From positions 1 to 43,803 of the forward strand of contig JAFVCV010000022.1 of the NCBI GenBank assembly GCA_017478965.1: 43,803 bases of DNA. Reading direction: 5' to 3'. The notes below the pieces were generated by a model. That model was not told the DNA's origin. It did not search any database and was given only the letters and a program-made list of their open reading frames with translations. How positions within the stretch are numbered: the stretch's first letter is position 1; every line of letters begins with the position of its first letter. The stretch is from Ruminococcus sp. (lineage in GTDB: Bacteria; Bacillota; Clostridia; Oscillospirales; Ruminococcaceae). A program made the translations under genes and the position numbers. This document shows positions 22,923 to 31,390 of the stretch, piece after piece.

Positions 22923-23093
22923 ATGGCTTACAAGATCAATGAAGAGTGCATCGGCTGCCAGGCTTGTGTTGGTGAGTGCCCTGTTGGCGCTATCTCTGAG
23001 AAGGACGGCGTTTGCGTTATTGATTCTGATGCTTGTCTGGATTGCGGCGCTTGCGCTGGTGTATGTCCTGTTGGCGCACCTCAGGCTGAGTGA
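22923..23093 (+). CDS. 2[4Fe-4S] ferredoxin
   Basis: The 56-aa clostridial-type ferredoxin has cysteines C9, C12, C15, C19 and C38, C41, C44, C48 in two CxxCxxCxxxCP motifs. It carries low-potential electrons for enzymes such as the IOR just upstream. GGGAGG lies 7 nt before the ATG. It has its own promoter and terminator, and codon choice (GCT, GTT, GGC) suggests high expression. Confidence 0.95.
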   Translation: MAYKINEECIGCQACVGECPVGAISEKDGVCVIDSDACLDCGACAGVCPVGAPQAE

Positions 23094-23113
23094 TCGGATA
23101 AAGAGAAAAATTT

Positions 23114-23143
23114 ATATCCGTCCTTCGGGGCGGATATTTTTTT
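23114..23143 (+). terminator. Terminator after the ferredoxin gene
   Basis: A 10-bp stem with a TTCG loop (ATATCCGTCC/GGGCGGATAT) is followed by seven T residues. Confidence 0.9.
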
Positions 23144-23174
23144 GTTCTTTTTTGGTATAAAATCAGCAATTTTT

Positions 23175-23238
23175 GATAGGTTTTCACTTGATAAATAAGT
23201 AAAAATATGCTATTATTAAAGGGTGTGAAAGACCTATC
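23175..23238 (+). promoter_or_regulatory. Two-component system promoter bracketed by an inverted repeat
   Basis: The promoter is TTGATA (23188-23193) and TATTAT (23211-23216) with a 17-bp spacer. It is flanked exactly by GATAGGTTTTCAC (23175-23187) and GTGAAAGACCTATC (23225-23238), an inverted repeat with a single extra base. A third GTAGGTTTT copy is at 23251-23259. The layout suggests a repressor or autoregulatory site. Confidence 0.65.
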
Positions 23239-23310
23239 GGGCATTTTAAGGTAGGTTTTAGGCTTTTGAGTTATGCTGACAGTATAACTTTCAGAATGGA
23301 GCTGATAAAT

Positions 23311-23988
23311 ATGAGATTACTTTTAGCGGACGATGAGAAGGAGCTTTCAAACGCTGTTTCGGCGGTGCTCAAGCATAACAATTATTCGGTGGACGTTGTC
23401 TATAACGGCAGGGACGCCTATGACTATATCATCGCCACGGATTATGACGGCATAATCTTAGATATCATGATGCCGTTTATGGACGGCGTAGAGGTGCTCA
23501 GAAAGATCAGGGAAAAAGGCATACAGACCCCTGTGCTGCTGCTGACGGCAAAGTCGCAGGTCGAGGACAGGATAGCCGGCCTTGACAGCGGCGCCGACGA
23601 CTATCTTACGAAACCCTTCGCAATGGGCGAGCTGCTTGCCAGGATAAGGGCGATGACCAGGCGCAGGACCGAGTTCTCGCCCAACATATTAAAGGTCGGA
23701 AACGTCACCCTCGACAGAGAGCGGTTCGTCATCTCCACGGAAGAGGGCGGCGAGACTAAGCTTGGCAACAAGGAATTCCAGGTGCTGGAGATGCTCATGC
23801 TCAACCGCAACGTGCTCATATCCACCGAAAGGCTGATGGAAAAGATATGGGGCTTTGATGCGGAGGCTGAGATCAGCGTGGTGTGGGTGTACATCTCTTA
23901 CATCAGAAGAAAGCTGTCCGGGGTCAAGGCCGACATCGAGATAAAGGCCACCAGGGGCGTGGGCTACACTCTGGAGGTAAAGGAATGA
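23311..23988 (+). CDS. OmpR-family response regulator
   Basis: The 225-aa protein has a receiver domain with acidic pair D7/D8, phospho-acceptor D51 (IILDIMMP) and K101 (LTKPF), followed by a winged-helix DNA-binding domain (LGNKEFQVLEMLMLNRN, ISVVWVYISYIRRKL, TRGVGYTLEV). The start is ATG 23311, aligning with the usual MRLLLADDE opening; a longer frame from 23266 is less likely. The stop overlaps the histidine kinase start. It probably controls the VTC operon downstream (see the promoter at 25365). Confidence 0.93.
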   Translation: MRLLLADDEKELSNAVSAVLKHNNYSVDVVYNGRDAYDYIIATDYDGIILDIMMPFMDGVEVLRKIREKGIQTPVLLLTAKSQVEDRIAGLDSGADDYLTKPFAMGELLARIRAMTRRRTEFSPNILKVGNVTLDRERFVISTEEGGETKLGNKEFQVLEMLMLNRNVLISTERLMEKIWGFDAEAEISVVWVYISYIRRKLSGVKADIEIKATRGVGYTLEVKE

Positions 23989-25307
23989 TAAAGCGGCTGC
24001 GGCGCAGGTTCGTGCTGATAGCTGCGGGGAGCCTGCTGATAGTGGAGCTGGTGATAATCGGGCTCATCAATGTGATGAACTTCGCTCAGATAAACAGCCG
24101 TGAGGAGCAGCTCATGAAGATAATGCTGGATAACGGCGGCGAGTTCCCGGAATTTTTCAAGCATAAAGAAAACAAGCAGAGCGACTTCAGCTTTGATGAC
24201 AGCGGCGAGCCGCCCCCAAAGCCCGTTGAAGACCAGGATAACGGCTTTTTCAGGAGCCATATGGACATAAGCGAGGAGACCCGGTATCAGACCAGATATT
24301 TTTACATAAGATATAACGGGTCCCTGGAGCCTGATGTGATAAACACAGGACATATCGCTGCGGTGTCGTCGGAGGAGGCTGTGAAGTTCGCAGAGAGGGC
24401 CAGCGCTGTCGGCAAAAACAGCGGATATATAGATAACTATCGCTTTTCAGTCAGGGAGACCTCTGACGGCGGGAGGCTTTTCGTGTTCATGGACTGCCGG
24501 GAGGATATGGCGACAAAGCAAAGGTTCCTGCTGATGTCGGCGGGTATCTCTCTGGGTGGATATGTGCTGGTGTGCCTGCTGATAATAGTTCTTTCAGGCA
24601 GGGCGGTAAAGCCATTTATCGAAAACTACGAGAAACAGCGGATGTTCATCACCGACGCCGGACACGAGATAAAAACGCCCTTAGCCATCATTTCCGCCAA
24701 TACCGAGGTCATCGAGATGCTGTCGGAGCCTAATGAGTGGACCGGGAGCATACATAACCAGGTCGACAGGCTGGGAGGGCTGGTGGCTAATATGCTCAGG
24801 CTGGCTAAAATGGACGGCGAGAGCGCCAGGCTGGAGTTTTCGGAATTCTCCATGACTGACGCCTTTGTGGATATAGCCGAGCCTTTCAGGACCCTTGCTC
24901 AGAGCAGGGGACTCAGCCTTGATATCAAATTCGACGAGGGCATAAGGGTGAACGGCGACGAGGGGGCTTTAAGGCAGGTCGTCTCGGTGTTCATCGAGAA
25001 TGCGGTGAAGTACTGCGATGAAGGAGGCAGTATCAGCGCAGTGCTTTCCAGGACGGGCAGCGGCCGCCATGCGCTCATCGAAGTGACCAACGACTGCGCC
25101 GACCCGCCGGAGGACACCCAGCGGCTGTTCGACAGGTTCTACCGGTCCGATAAGGCAAGGGCAAGGGAGAACGGTGAGGTAAAGACAGGATACGGTATAG
25201 GGCTTTCTATGGCAAAGGCAGCCGTAGAGGCTCATAAGGGCAGGATAGGCTGCCGGACAGGGGAGGGGAAGATAACCTTCTTTGCCAGGCTGCGTACAGA
25301 TAAATGA
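23985..25307 (+). CDS. Sensor histidine kinase
   Basis: The 440-aa membrane kinase has TM1 at about 9-31, an outside sensor region of roughly 150 residues, TM2 at about 183-205, a HisKA domain with H227 (DAGHEIKTPLA) and a HATPase domain (N box ENAVKYC, G boxes GYGIGLSMAKAAVE and RTGEGKITF). It partners the preceding regulator. The start ATG 23985 overlaps the regulator stop (ATGA). The sensor region has an unusual proline/acidic stretch (EPPPKPVEDQDN) near residues 75-86. Confidence 0.93.
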   Translation: MIKRLRRRFVLIAAGSLLIVELVIIGLINVMNFAQINSREEQLMKIMLDNGGEFPEFFKHKENKQSDFSFDDSGEPPPKPVEDQDNGFFRSHMDISEETRYQTRYFYIRYNGSLEPDVINTGHIAAVSSEEAVKFAERASAVGKNSGYIDNYRFSVRETSDGGRLFVFMDCREDMATKQRFLLMSAGISLGGYVLVCLLIIVLSGRAVKPFIENYEKQRMFITDAGHEIKTPLAIISANTEVIEMLSEPNEWTGSIHNQVDRLGGLVANMLRLAKMDGESARLEFSEFSMTDAFVDIAEPFRTLAQSRGLSLDIKFDEGIRVNGDEGALRQVVSVFIENAVKYCDEGGSISAVLSRTGSGRHALIEVTNDCADPPEDTQRLFDRFYRSDKARARENGEVKTGYGIGLSMAKAAVEAHKGRIGCRTGEGKITFFARLRTDK

Positions 25308-25364
25308 ACCAATAATGGGCGTTTCAAGGCGCCGGAAAAAATTTTTTTGACTTTTTTGATATCA

Positions 25365-25396
25365 TTAAGCTTAAATTAAGGTTGAGGGCTTATAAT
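25365..25396 (+). promoter_or_regulatory. Activator-type promoter of the VTC operon
   Basis: A perfect TATAAT (25391-25396) lacks any -35 box at 17 bp (AGCTTA). Instead two direct TTAAG copies, at 25365-25369 and 25376-25380, are spaced exactly 11 bp apart, the spacing used by OmpR/PhoB-family regulators. The adjacent response regulator is the natural candidate to bind here. Confidence 0.6.
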
Positions 25397-25447
25397 CAAG
25401 ACCATAGAAGGAAAGAGTAAAAAATATCAAACGAAAGGAATGATAAT

Positions 25448-26212
25448 ATGGCTGTTCAGGAAGTTTTCAAGCGTGTTGAAAAGAAATACATAGTCACAGC
25501 TCAGCAGCAGGAAGAACTGACAAGGCTGATGGCCGGGGAAGTGGCTGCCGATGCTTACGGACTTACGACCATATGCAATATCTATTACGATACGCCTGAA
25601 CACCGGCTCATAAGGACCTCTATGGAAAAGCCTGTTTATAAGGAAAAGCTGAGAGTCAGGAGCTACGGTGTGCCGGACAAGGACGGCAAGGTGTTCGTGG
25701 AACTGAAAAAAAAGTATAAGGGTATAGTCTACAAGAGAAGAGTGGACATGAGCCTTATAGAGTCCTACGAGTTTCTGAATTTCGGTTTAGCACCGGGGAA
25801 AAATCCTCAGATCGAAAAGGAGATAAGCTACTTCATGAGCTTTTACAAGGGCATAGCTCCCAGGATGTATCTGAGCTATGACAGGATCGCCTTTGCGGGG
25901 ATAAACGACCCGGAGCTGAGAATGACCTTCGACAGCGATCTGACCTACAGGGAGGACGAGCTGAGACTGGAGAAAGGCTCCTGGGGAGAAAAGCTCCTGA
26001 GGCCTGACCAGAGGATAATGGAGGTCAAGATACCGGGCGCAATGCCGCTGTGGATGAGCAGGATATTTGACGACCTGGGTATCTACCCCGGTTCGTTCTC
26101 GAAATACGGAGAGGCTTATAAAAGTGTTTTTACAAATGCCCTCAACTCTGATAAAGCTTTAAAAGTCAATGAAAATGAAAACGGAAAAGGAACGGTGAAC
26201 CACTGTGCTTGA
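25448..26212 (+). CDS. VTC-domain (polyphosphate polymerase-like) protein
   Basis: The 254-aa CYTH/TTM-superfamily protein belongs to the VTC type. Tunnel-wall motifs are visible: VFKRVEKKYIV, CNIYYDT, YKEKLRVRSYG, VFVELKKKYKGIVYKRR, ITFDS-like MTFDSDLTYR, and RIMEVKIPG. In eukaryotes this fold makes polyphosphate from ATP; the basic and acidic residues of the tunnel (ExK, RxR, KKK, KRR, ExK) are kept here. No membrane segment or SPX domain is present. It overlaps the DUF4956 gene by 8 nt, suggesting the two proteins act together at the membrane. Confidence 0.87.
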   Translation: MAVQEVFKRVEKKYIVTAQQQEELTRLMAGEVAADAYGLTTICNIYYDTPEHRLIRTSMEKPVYKEKLRVRSYGVPDKDGKVFVELKKKYKGIVYKRRVDMSLIESYEFLNFGLAPGKNPQIEKEISYFMSFYKGIAPRMYLSYDRIAFAGINDPELRMTFDSDLTYREDELRLEKGSWGEKLLRPDQRIMEVKIPGAMPLWMSRIFDDLGIYPGSFSKYGEAYKSVFTNALNSDKALKVNENENGKGTVNHCA

Positions 26213-26909
26213 TATAAATACTATTTTTGCTGCAAATGTTGATCTTACGGCTTCTGCCGGGATAGCGCTCTCTACTAAGGATTTCATGATATGTACCGCA
26301 CTGTCATTGGCCCTGGGAGCTGTCATAGCCTTTACATTCTGCTTTAAGCAGAAGAAGTCCAAGAGCTTTATAACCACCCTTGCGATGCTGCCGCTAATAG
26401 TGCAGGTAGTCATAATGCTGGTCAACGGCAATCTGGGTACCGGTGTGGCTGTGGCAGGCGCTTTCAGTCTGGTAAGGTTCCGCTCAATGCCCGGCAACGC
26501 CAAGGATATCCTGGGGATATTCCTTTCGATGGCCGTAGGTCTTGCCACCGGAACGAACCATGTGGCGCTTTCGCTGCTGTTCACAGCTATCGCCTGCGCA
26601 GCCGCCGCTGTCTACACCTTCGCACCCATCGGTGTGTCCGGCAACAGCGAGAAGGTACTGACGATAACTATACCCGAGAGCCTGGATTACGGCGATATTT
26701 TTGATGATATCTTTGAGAAGTTCACCTCAAAGGCGGAGCTGGAGTCTGTAAAAACCACCAACATGGGCAGCCTTTTCAAGCTCAGATACGATATCGAGCT
26801 TAAAAAGGGCGTGAGCGAGAAGGAACTCATAGACGAGCTGAGGGTGAAGAACGGCAATCTTGAGATAATCTGCTCAAGGAAGATGCCCGACACGGAAAAG
26901 CTGCTCTGA
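26205..26909 (+). CDS. DUF4956 membrane protein
   Basis: The 234-aa protein has about four membrane segments in the first 145 residues and a cytoplasmic C-terminal domain (about 150-234). The GAFSLVRFRSMPGNAKDI block is the hallmark of DUF4956. The start is GTG 26205 inside the end of the VTC gene, with AAAAGGA upstream. DUF4956 genes commonly neighbour bacterial VTC genes, so it may export or anchor the VTC product; its activity is not established. Confidence 0.85.
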   Translation: MLDINTIFAANVDLTASAGIALSTKDFMICTALSLALGAVIAFTFCFKQKKSKSFITTLAMLPLIVQVVIMLVNGNLGTGVAVAGAFSLVRFRSMPGNAKDILGIFLSMAVGLATGTNHVALSLLFTAIACAAAAVYTFAPIGVSGNSEKVLTITIPESLDYGDIFDDIFEKFTSKAELESVKTTNMGSLFKLRYDIELKKGVSEKELIDELRVKNGNLEIICSRKMPDTEKLL

Positions 26910-26922
26910 TAAAGACTTATGC

Positions 26923-26957
26923 GGCTCCTGCGGGGGAAAGACTTTTTCGCAGGGGCC
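26923..26957 (+). other. Stem-loop between DUF4956 and the beta-helix lipoprotein gene
   Basis: A 10-bp stem GGCTCCTGCG/CGCAGGGGCC has no T run after it. It may set relative mRNA levels within the operon. Confidence 0.5.
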
Positions 26958-27028
26958 ATGATCGTATATAAAGAACGCTAAATGATCTGCCTAATACATA
27001 TAAAGTACATAATCCGGAGGGGATAGAT

Positions 27029-29053
27029 ATGAAAAGAACGGACCTGAAAAGGTATGCCGCCGTAGTCTGTGCGCTGAGCCTGCTGCTGGCCGCCGGGTGT
27101 TCCGGCACCGGCAGGAGTGAAAGCTCCGCCGGCTCGGTGACGACAGCATCGTCGGCAAAGAACGAGGCCAGCTCCATAAAGCTCGGCGCAGTCACCACCG
27201 GGATCTCGGCGGAGGATCTTGACATCGGCTACGATGAGTCTGAGTCAGTAGAGATAAGCTTTGACGGTGAGAACGCTGATATCAGTGGCAGCGGTGCAGA
27301 GCTTTCCGGAGGTGCAGTCACTATATCCTCTGCGGGTACCTATGTGCTCAGAGGCAGCGGCACCGGCAGGATAGTGGTGGACGCTGGCAAGGACAGCAAG
27401 GTGAAGCTCATCATGGACGGGGTGAGTCTTAGCTGTGAAGACAATGCGGCAGTTACAGTGCAGAGTGCCGACAAGGTCTATCTGGTGCTGAATGAGGGGA
27501 CTGAAAACAGTTTTTCTGACGGCAGCAGCTATGAAAACGGAGAAGAGGACAATACAGACGGCTGTATATTCTCTAAGGCAGACCTGACCATAAACGGCGA
27601 AGGCAGCCTCAGCGTCAGCGGCAACTTCAAGCACGGCATAGTAAGCAAGGATGACCTGGTGGTGACCGGGGGCAATATCAGCGTTTATGCAGTCTCTTCC
27701 GCACTGGTAGGTAAAGACAGTCTCAGGATAAGCAGCGGCAGCTTTGATATCGAATGTGGAAAGGACGGACTGAAATCCACCAACACTGAGAAGGAGGACA
27801 AGGGCTTTATAAGCATCACCGGGGGTACCTTTGATATAGTTTCCGGCGGGGACGCTGTTTCAGCCGCTACGGACCTTATAGTCTCCGGCGGGGAATTTGA
27901 GCTTAACTGCGGCGGCGGAAGTGCCAATGCGTCCATGAAGACCGACGGCAGGCCCAATGATGACTGGCAGAACGATATGGGCGGATTTGGCGGCCACGGC
28001 GGTCGGGACAACGATCTCGGTGAGCCTCCCGGAGGGTTCAGAGATGATCGTGGAGATATGGGCGAGCCTCCTGACGGCTTCGGGGGCGGCGACATGGGGG
28101 TACCGCCGGATATGAACGGCTTTGAGGCCACCGCTTTCGTCAGCGTTCCGACGGTGCCCGGCTCCGAAGAGGGAGAGAGCACCTCTTCCGCCAAGGGTCT
28201 GAAGGCCGGTGGGAATATCCTTGTGGAGGACTGCGATATCACGGCGGATACAGCAGACGACCTTATACACTGCGGCGGTGACGCTGAGATAAGCGGCGGC
28301 ACTCTTACCGGCACCTCCGGAGATGACGGTATCCATGTTGACGGGGACCTGCTCATTTCCGGCGGAGAGATCACTATTTCAAAAAGCTATGAGGGCATAG
28401 AGGGAATGACCGTGACCGTTACAGGCGGAAAGCTGGACATTACCGCATCAGACGACGGCATCAACTGCGCCGGCGGCAGCGACACCGGCTCTGAGGGCCG
28501 AATGGGCTGGGACCAGTTCGCTGCCCAGGAGGGCGTGTACCTCAGGATAAGCGGCGGTGAGATAAATGTCAACAGCGGAGGCGACGGTCTGGATTCCAAC
28601 GGAGATCTGTACATAGACGGCGGCTTTGTGACCGTCAGCGGTCCGGAGAACAGCGGCAACGGCTCCATAGACCACAACGGCTCAGCTTATATCACAGGCG
28701 GGACAGTCATAGCCCTTGGCGCTGTGGGAATGGAGGAGATGTTCGACGAAGAAGGCTCCTCGCAGTATGCGGTCCTGCACGATTTTGCCGGGACCCTTCC
28801 GGCTGATACTGAGTTCACCGTCAGCGACAGGGACGGCAATGTCATACTTTCCTTTATCTCACCCAAGACCTGGCAGGGGGCTATTTTCAGCAGCCCTGAC
28901 CTTGAAGAGGGCCAGACCTATACTCTCACCGCAGGTAGCTACAGCGATGAAGTGAGCATAAGTTCTGTAATTACCTCGAATTCTTCCGGCGGTTTTGGCG
29001 GGGGGAACATGGGACCCGGCGGCGCAAGAGGAGACTTCGGGAGAAAAATGTAA
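27029..29053 (+). CDS. Carbohydrate-binding-domain beta-helix lipoprotein
   Basis: The 674-aa secreted lipoprotein has a signal peptide with lipobox LLAAGC (C24), a Ser/Gly linker, then repeated GG.i.ISGG.. strands characteristic of a right-handed parallel beta-helix (Cthe_2159-like carbohydrate-binding domain family). Aspartate/asparagine-rich turns such as GDDGIHVDGDLLISGG recur and could bind calcium. A Gly/Pro/Asp-rich insertion (about residues 316-368) interrupts the helix, and a similar Gly-rich tail closes the protein. Homologues bind acidic plant polysaccharides. It is third in the VTC operon, 119 nt after DUF4956, with GGAGGGG before the ATG. No dockerin or catalytic domain is seen. 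Confidence 0.85.
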   Translation: MKRTDLKRYAAVVCALSLLLAAGCSGTGRSESSAGSVTTASSAKNEASSIKLGAVTTGISAEDLDIGYDESESVEISFDGENADISGSGAELSGGAVTISSAGTYVLRGSGTGRIVVDAGKDSKVKLIMDGVSLSCEDNAAVTVQSADKVYLVLNEGTENSFSDGSSYENGEEDNTDGCIFSKADLTINGEGSLSVSGNFKHGIVSKDDLVVTGGNISVYAVSSALVGKDSLRISSGSFDIECGKDGLKSTNTEKEDKGFISITGGTFDIVSGGDAVSAATDLIVSGGEFELNCGGGSANASMKTDGRPNDDWQNDMGGFGGHGGRDNDLGEPPGGFRDDRGDMGEPPDGFGGGDMGVPPDMNGFEATAFVSVPTVPGSEEGESTSSAKGLKAGGNILVEDCDITADTADDLIHCGGDAEISGGTLTGTSGDDGIHVDGDLLISGGEITISKSYEGIEGMTVTVTGGKLDITASDDGINCAGGSDTGSEGRMGWDQFAAQEGVYLRISGGEINVNSGGDGLDSNGDLYIDGGFVTVSGPENSGNGSIDHNGSAYITGGTVIALGAVGMEEMFDEEGSSQYAVLHDFAGTLPADTEFTVSDRDGNVILSFISPKTWQGAIFSSPDLEEGQTYTLTAGSYSDEVSISSVITSNSSGGFGGGNMGPGGARGDFGRKM

Positions 29054-29070
29054 AAAAAGTGTTAACCTTC

Positions 29071-29099
29071 TTGACAAACGGCGGCGGCGGTGATATAAT
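29071..29099 (+). promoter_or_regulatory. Promoter of rpmE
   Basis: TTGACA (29071-29076) and TATAAT (29094-29099) are spaced 17 bp apart, both perfect. Confidence 0.92.
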
Positions 29100-29105
29100 A
29101 TATAA

Positions 29106-29227
29106 GTCTGAAATAGGACTCTTTTGTACTGTTTCGGAGCTTATTATCGAAATGCTGCATAGAACTACTGTCTGAACTAAGGATGATGGGCTTCTATGAG
29201 CCATATACTTTAGTTTGGAAGGAGGTC
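29106..29227 (+). ncRNA. Structured leader of rpmE (candidate L31 autoregulatory element)
   Basis: The 120-nt leader ends in a hairpin with outer stem AACTAA/TTAGTT (29175-29180 with 29210-29215) and inner ATGG(G)CT/AGCCAT, immediately before the GGAGG of rpmE. Leaders that bind L31 and repress its own mRNA are known in Firmicutes. The assignment here is by position and shape, not by a covariance match. Confidence 0.5.
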
Positions 29228-29434
29228 ATGAAAGTGAGAGAGGGTATCCATCCCAAGTATGTCGAGACAACTATTACCTGCGCTTGCGGCAATGTTATCA
29301 AGACCCGTTCGACCAAGGAGAATATCAAGGTCGAGATCTGTTCCAAGTGCCACCCGTTCTACACCGGCAAGCAGAAGCTTGTTGACAGCGGCGGACGTGT
29401 TGACAGATTCAAGAAGAGATTCAATCTTGACTAA
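29228..29434 (+). CDS. rpmE: 50S ribosomal protein L31 (zinc-binding type A)
   Basis: The 68-aa protein keeps the four zinc ligands: C16 and C18 (TCACGN) and C37 and C40 ([13 protein letters not shown]). This is the C+ form, as opposed to the zinc-free paralogue made in zinc starvation. The start is ATG 29228 behind AAGGAGGTC; a longer frame from 29183 belongs to the leader. It is monocistronic, with a strong promoter and terminator. Confidence 0.96.
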   Translation: MKVREGIHPKYVETTITCACGNVIKTRSTKENIKVEICSKCHPFYTGKQKLVDSGGRVDRFKKRFNLD

Positions 29435-29447
29435 GTATGAAAATGAG

Positions 29448-29480
29448 AAAGAGTGGAAGGAATTTCCACTCTTTTTTTCA
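29448..29480 (+). terminator. Terminator after rpmE
   Basis: An 11-bp perfect stem AAAGAGTGGAA/TTCCACTCTTT is followed by further T residues. Confidence 0.92.
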
Positions 29481-29533
29481 CATTAGGCGCCTGACCCGTA
29501 AACGGGAGACAGGGCAGCAGCGAGGTGAGGAGA

Positions 29534-30154
29534 ATGGGCTATCGGACCGTAAGGGCTTATGCGAAGGACAGCTTTGTGGAGAAAAAGTCGGAGTTTATCG
29601 GGCATATCATGCCTGTGAGGACCAATGAAGAGGCTGTGGATTTCATAAACAGGATAAAAGCGGAGAACCGTAAGGCAAGGCATAATGTTTATGCTTATGT
29701 GCTGAGAGAGGGCAGCATCAGCCGTTATTCAGATGACGGCGAGCCTCAGGGCACGGGCGGGGTGCCGGTGCTGGACGTTGTGACCAAGGCGGGGCTTTGC
29801 GATGTGTGCGTGGTGGTGACCAGGTATTTCGGCGGAGTCCTGCTGGGGGCCAGCGGACTGGTGAGGGCCTATTCACAGGCTTGTTCTCTGGCTGTGGGTG
29901 CGGCTGAGGTCATGGAGATGTGCGAATGTTCAAGGGTAAGCTTTTCCTGCGATTATACCCTTTACGGCAAGGTGTCCTATATCCTGCCGGAATTCGGGGT
30001 CATCAGTGAGAAGGAGGACTTTGCGGACAAGGTGGATATATCCGTGCTGGTAAAGGCCGAGCAGGCGGAGGGACTCAAAAAAAAGCTCACCGATATCTCT
30101 AACGGGCAGCTGGAATTGTCAGAAGATATAGGCCTGTGGGCTGATTTTGCGTGA
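29534..30154 (+). CDS. YigZ/IMPACT-family protein
   Basis: The 206-aa protein has the IMPACT N-terminal domain (KKSEFIGHIMPV, HNVYAYVL, YSDDGEPQGTGGVPVLDVV, VVTRYFGGVLLGASGLVRAY) and a C-terminal DUF1949 ferredoxin-like domain (about 138-206). Family members have been linked to translation control; the bacterial activity is unsettled. AGGTGAGG precedes ATG 29534; a GTG nine nucleotides upstream is less likely. No clear promoter lies between the rpmE terminator and this gene. Confidence 0.9.
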   Translation: MGYRTVRAYAKDSFVEKKSEFIGHIMPVRTNEEAVDFINRIKAENRKARHNVYAYVLREGSISRYSDDGEPQGTGGVPVLDVVTKAGLCDVCVVVTRYFGGVLLGASGLVRAYSQACSLAVGAAEVMEMCECSRVSFSCDYTLYGKVSYILPEFGVISEKEDFADKVDISVLVKAEQAEGLKKKLTDISNGQLELSEDIGLWADFA

Positions 30155-30288
30155 AATTTGTGCAAATATACAAAGATGTTTTAATAAATTTGGAATAAAA
30201 AGGCTTTTTCGATACCGTAAAAGTATATATTGTCAGGCAGAGGGTCATAAGGACAGTTTGCAGGATGCACATGAACGGAGGGCGCTTT

Positions 30289-31335
30289 TTGTTTCCCAGA
30301 GAGAGATTTGAAGAGTTTGAAAGGACCATGCTGTGCGGCTACGCAGCTTTTTGCGCCGAGACGGCGGGCAGGGAGCGGCCGGAGGAGAAATGTCAGCTCA
30401 GGACCGAATATCAGAGGGACAGAGACAGGATACTGCACAGCAATTCTTTCAGAAGACTAAAGCATAAGACGCAGGTGTTTCTTTCGCCGGCAGGTGACCA
30501 TTACAGGACCCGTCTCACCCATACCCTGGAGGTGAGCCAGATCGCCCGGACGATCACCAGGGCGCTGATGCTCAATGAGGACCTGACGGAGGCCATAGCC
30601 TTAGGACATGACCTTGGCCATACGCCCTTCGGTCATGCGGGGGAGAGAATGCTGGATAAGCTCAGCCCCGACGGTTTCCATCACTATGAGCAGAGCCTGA
30701 GAGTGGTGGATATACTGGAGAAGGACGGACAGGGGCTTAATCTTACCAGGGAGGTAAGGGACGGTATTTTAAAGCATACCAATATGACTGCCTCCACTCT
30801 GGAAGGCTGTGCGGTCAGGTATGCGGATGTCATCGCTTACATAAATCATGACATCGACGATTCCATCAGGGCCGGTATATTGAAGGAAGAAGATATCCCC
30901 AGGAGCATAACCGGAGTGCTGGGGCACTCGAAGTCGGAGAGGATAACCACACTGGTGGGTTCTCTGGTGGAGTGCGGGATAACTGAGACGGACCGGGAGG
31001 ACGACAAGGGCGTCCCTATAGGCGGGAAGTTTGTCAGGCTGTCAATGTCGGAAGAGGTCTATAAGGCTTATAAGGAGCTGCACAGGTTCATGTTCGACTG
31101 CGTTTACACCAACCCTAAGTGCAAGTCGGAGGAGAGCAAGGCTCAGGATATGATAGCTTATCTCTATGAATACTATACCGAGCATATCGAGGCACTGCCG
31201 GCTATGTATATGAACTTAGCTTACAAATACGGCATCGACAGGGCGGTCTGCGACTATATCTCCGGCATGACTGACGTTTTCGCAGTGGAAACTTTTAAAG
31301 AGCTTTTCATTCCGGCTGCATGGATGGTCAAATAG
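30289..31335 (+). CDS. dGTPase-like HD-domain phosphohydrolase (TTG start)
   Basis: The 348-aa HD-superfamily triphosphohydrolase of the dGTPase-like group has RTEYQRDRDRILHSNSFRRL, KTQVF, HYRTRLTHTLEVSQIARTI (metal H), LGHDLGHTPFGHAGE (HD motif) and a later metal aspartate in NHDIDD. Such enzymes hydrolyse dNTPs to nucleoside and triphosphate. I place the start at TTG 30289: GGAGGG lies 6 nt upstream, and the N-terminus then matches the usual RE..E..ER...YAA opening. ATG 30265 is in frame but poorly served. It precedes dnaG and rpoD, the standard Clostridia order. Confidence 0.88.
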   Translation: MFPRERFEEFERTMLCGYAAFCAETAGRERPEEKCQLRTEYQRDRDRILHSNSFRRLKHKTQVFLSPAGDHYRTRLTHTLEVSQIARTITRALMLNEDLTEAIALGHDLGHTPFGHAGERMLDKLSPDGFHHYEQSLRVVDILEKDGQGLNLTREVRDGILKHTNMTASTLEGCAVRYADVIAYINHDIDDSIRAGILKEEDIPRSITGVLGHSKSERITTLVGSLVECGITETDREDDKGVPIGGKFVRLSMSEEVYKAYKELHRFMFDCVYTNPKCKSEESKAQDMIAYLYEYYTEHIEALPAMYMNLAYKYGIDRAVCDYISGMTDVFAVETFKELFIPAAWMVK

Positions 31336-31390
31336 TACGGCTGCGGTGCAGGGCGGTTTTTGACATATTTCTGATATTTAAGGAGTAAAA

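Noticed and set aside
25316-25350. Terminator between the histidine kinase and VTC genes
   Set aside because: Only a 4-bp GGCG/CGCC stem precedes the T run; too weak to call, so read-through from the two-component genes remains possible.
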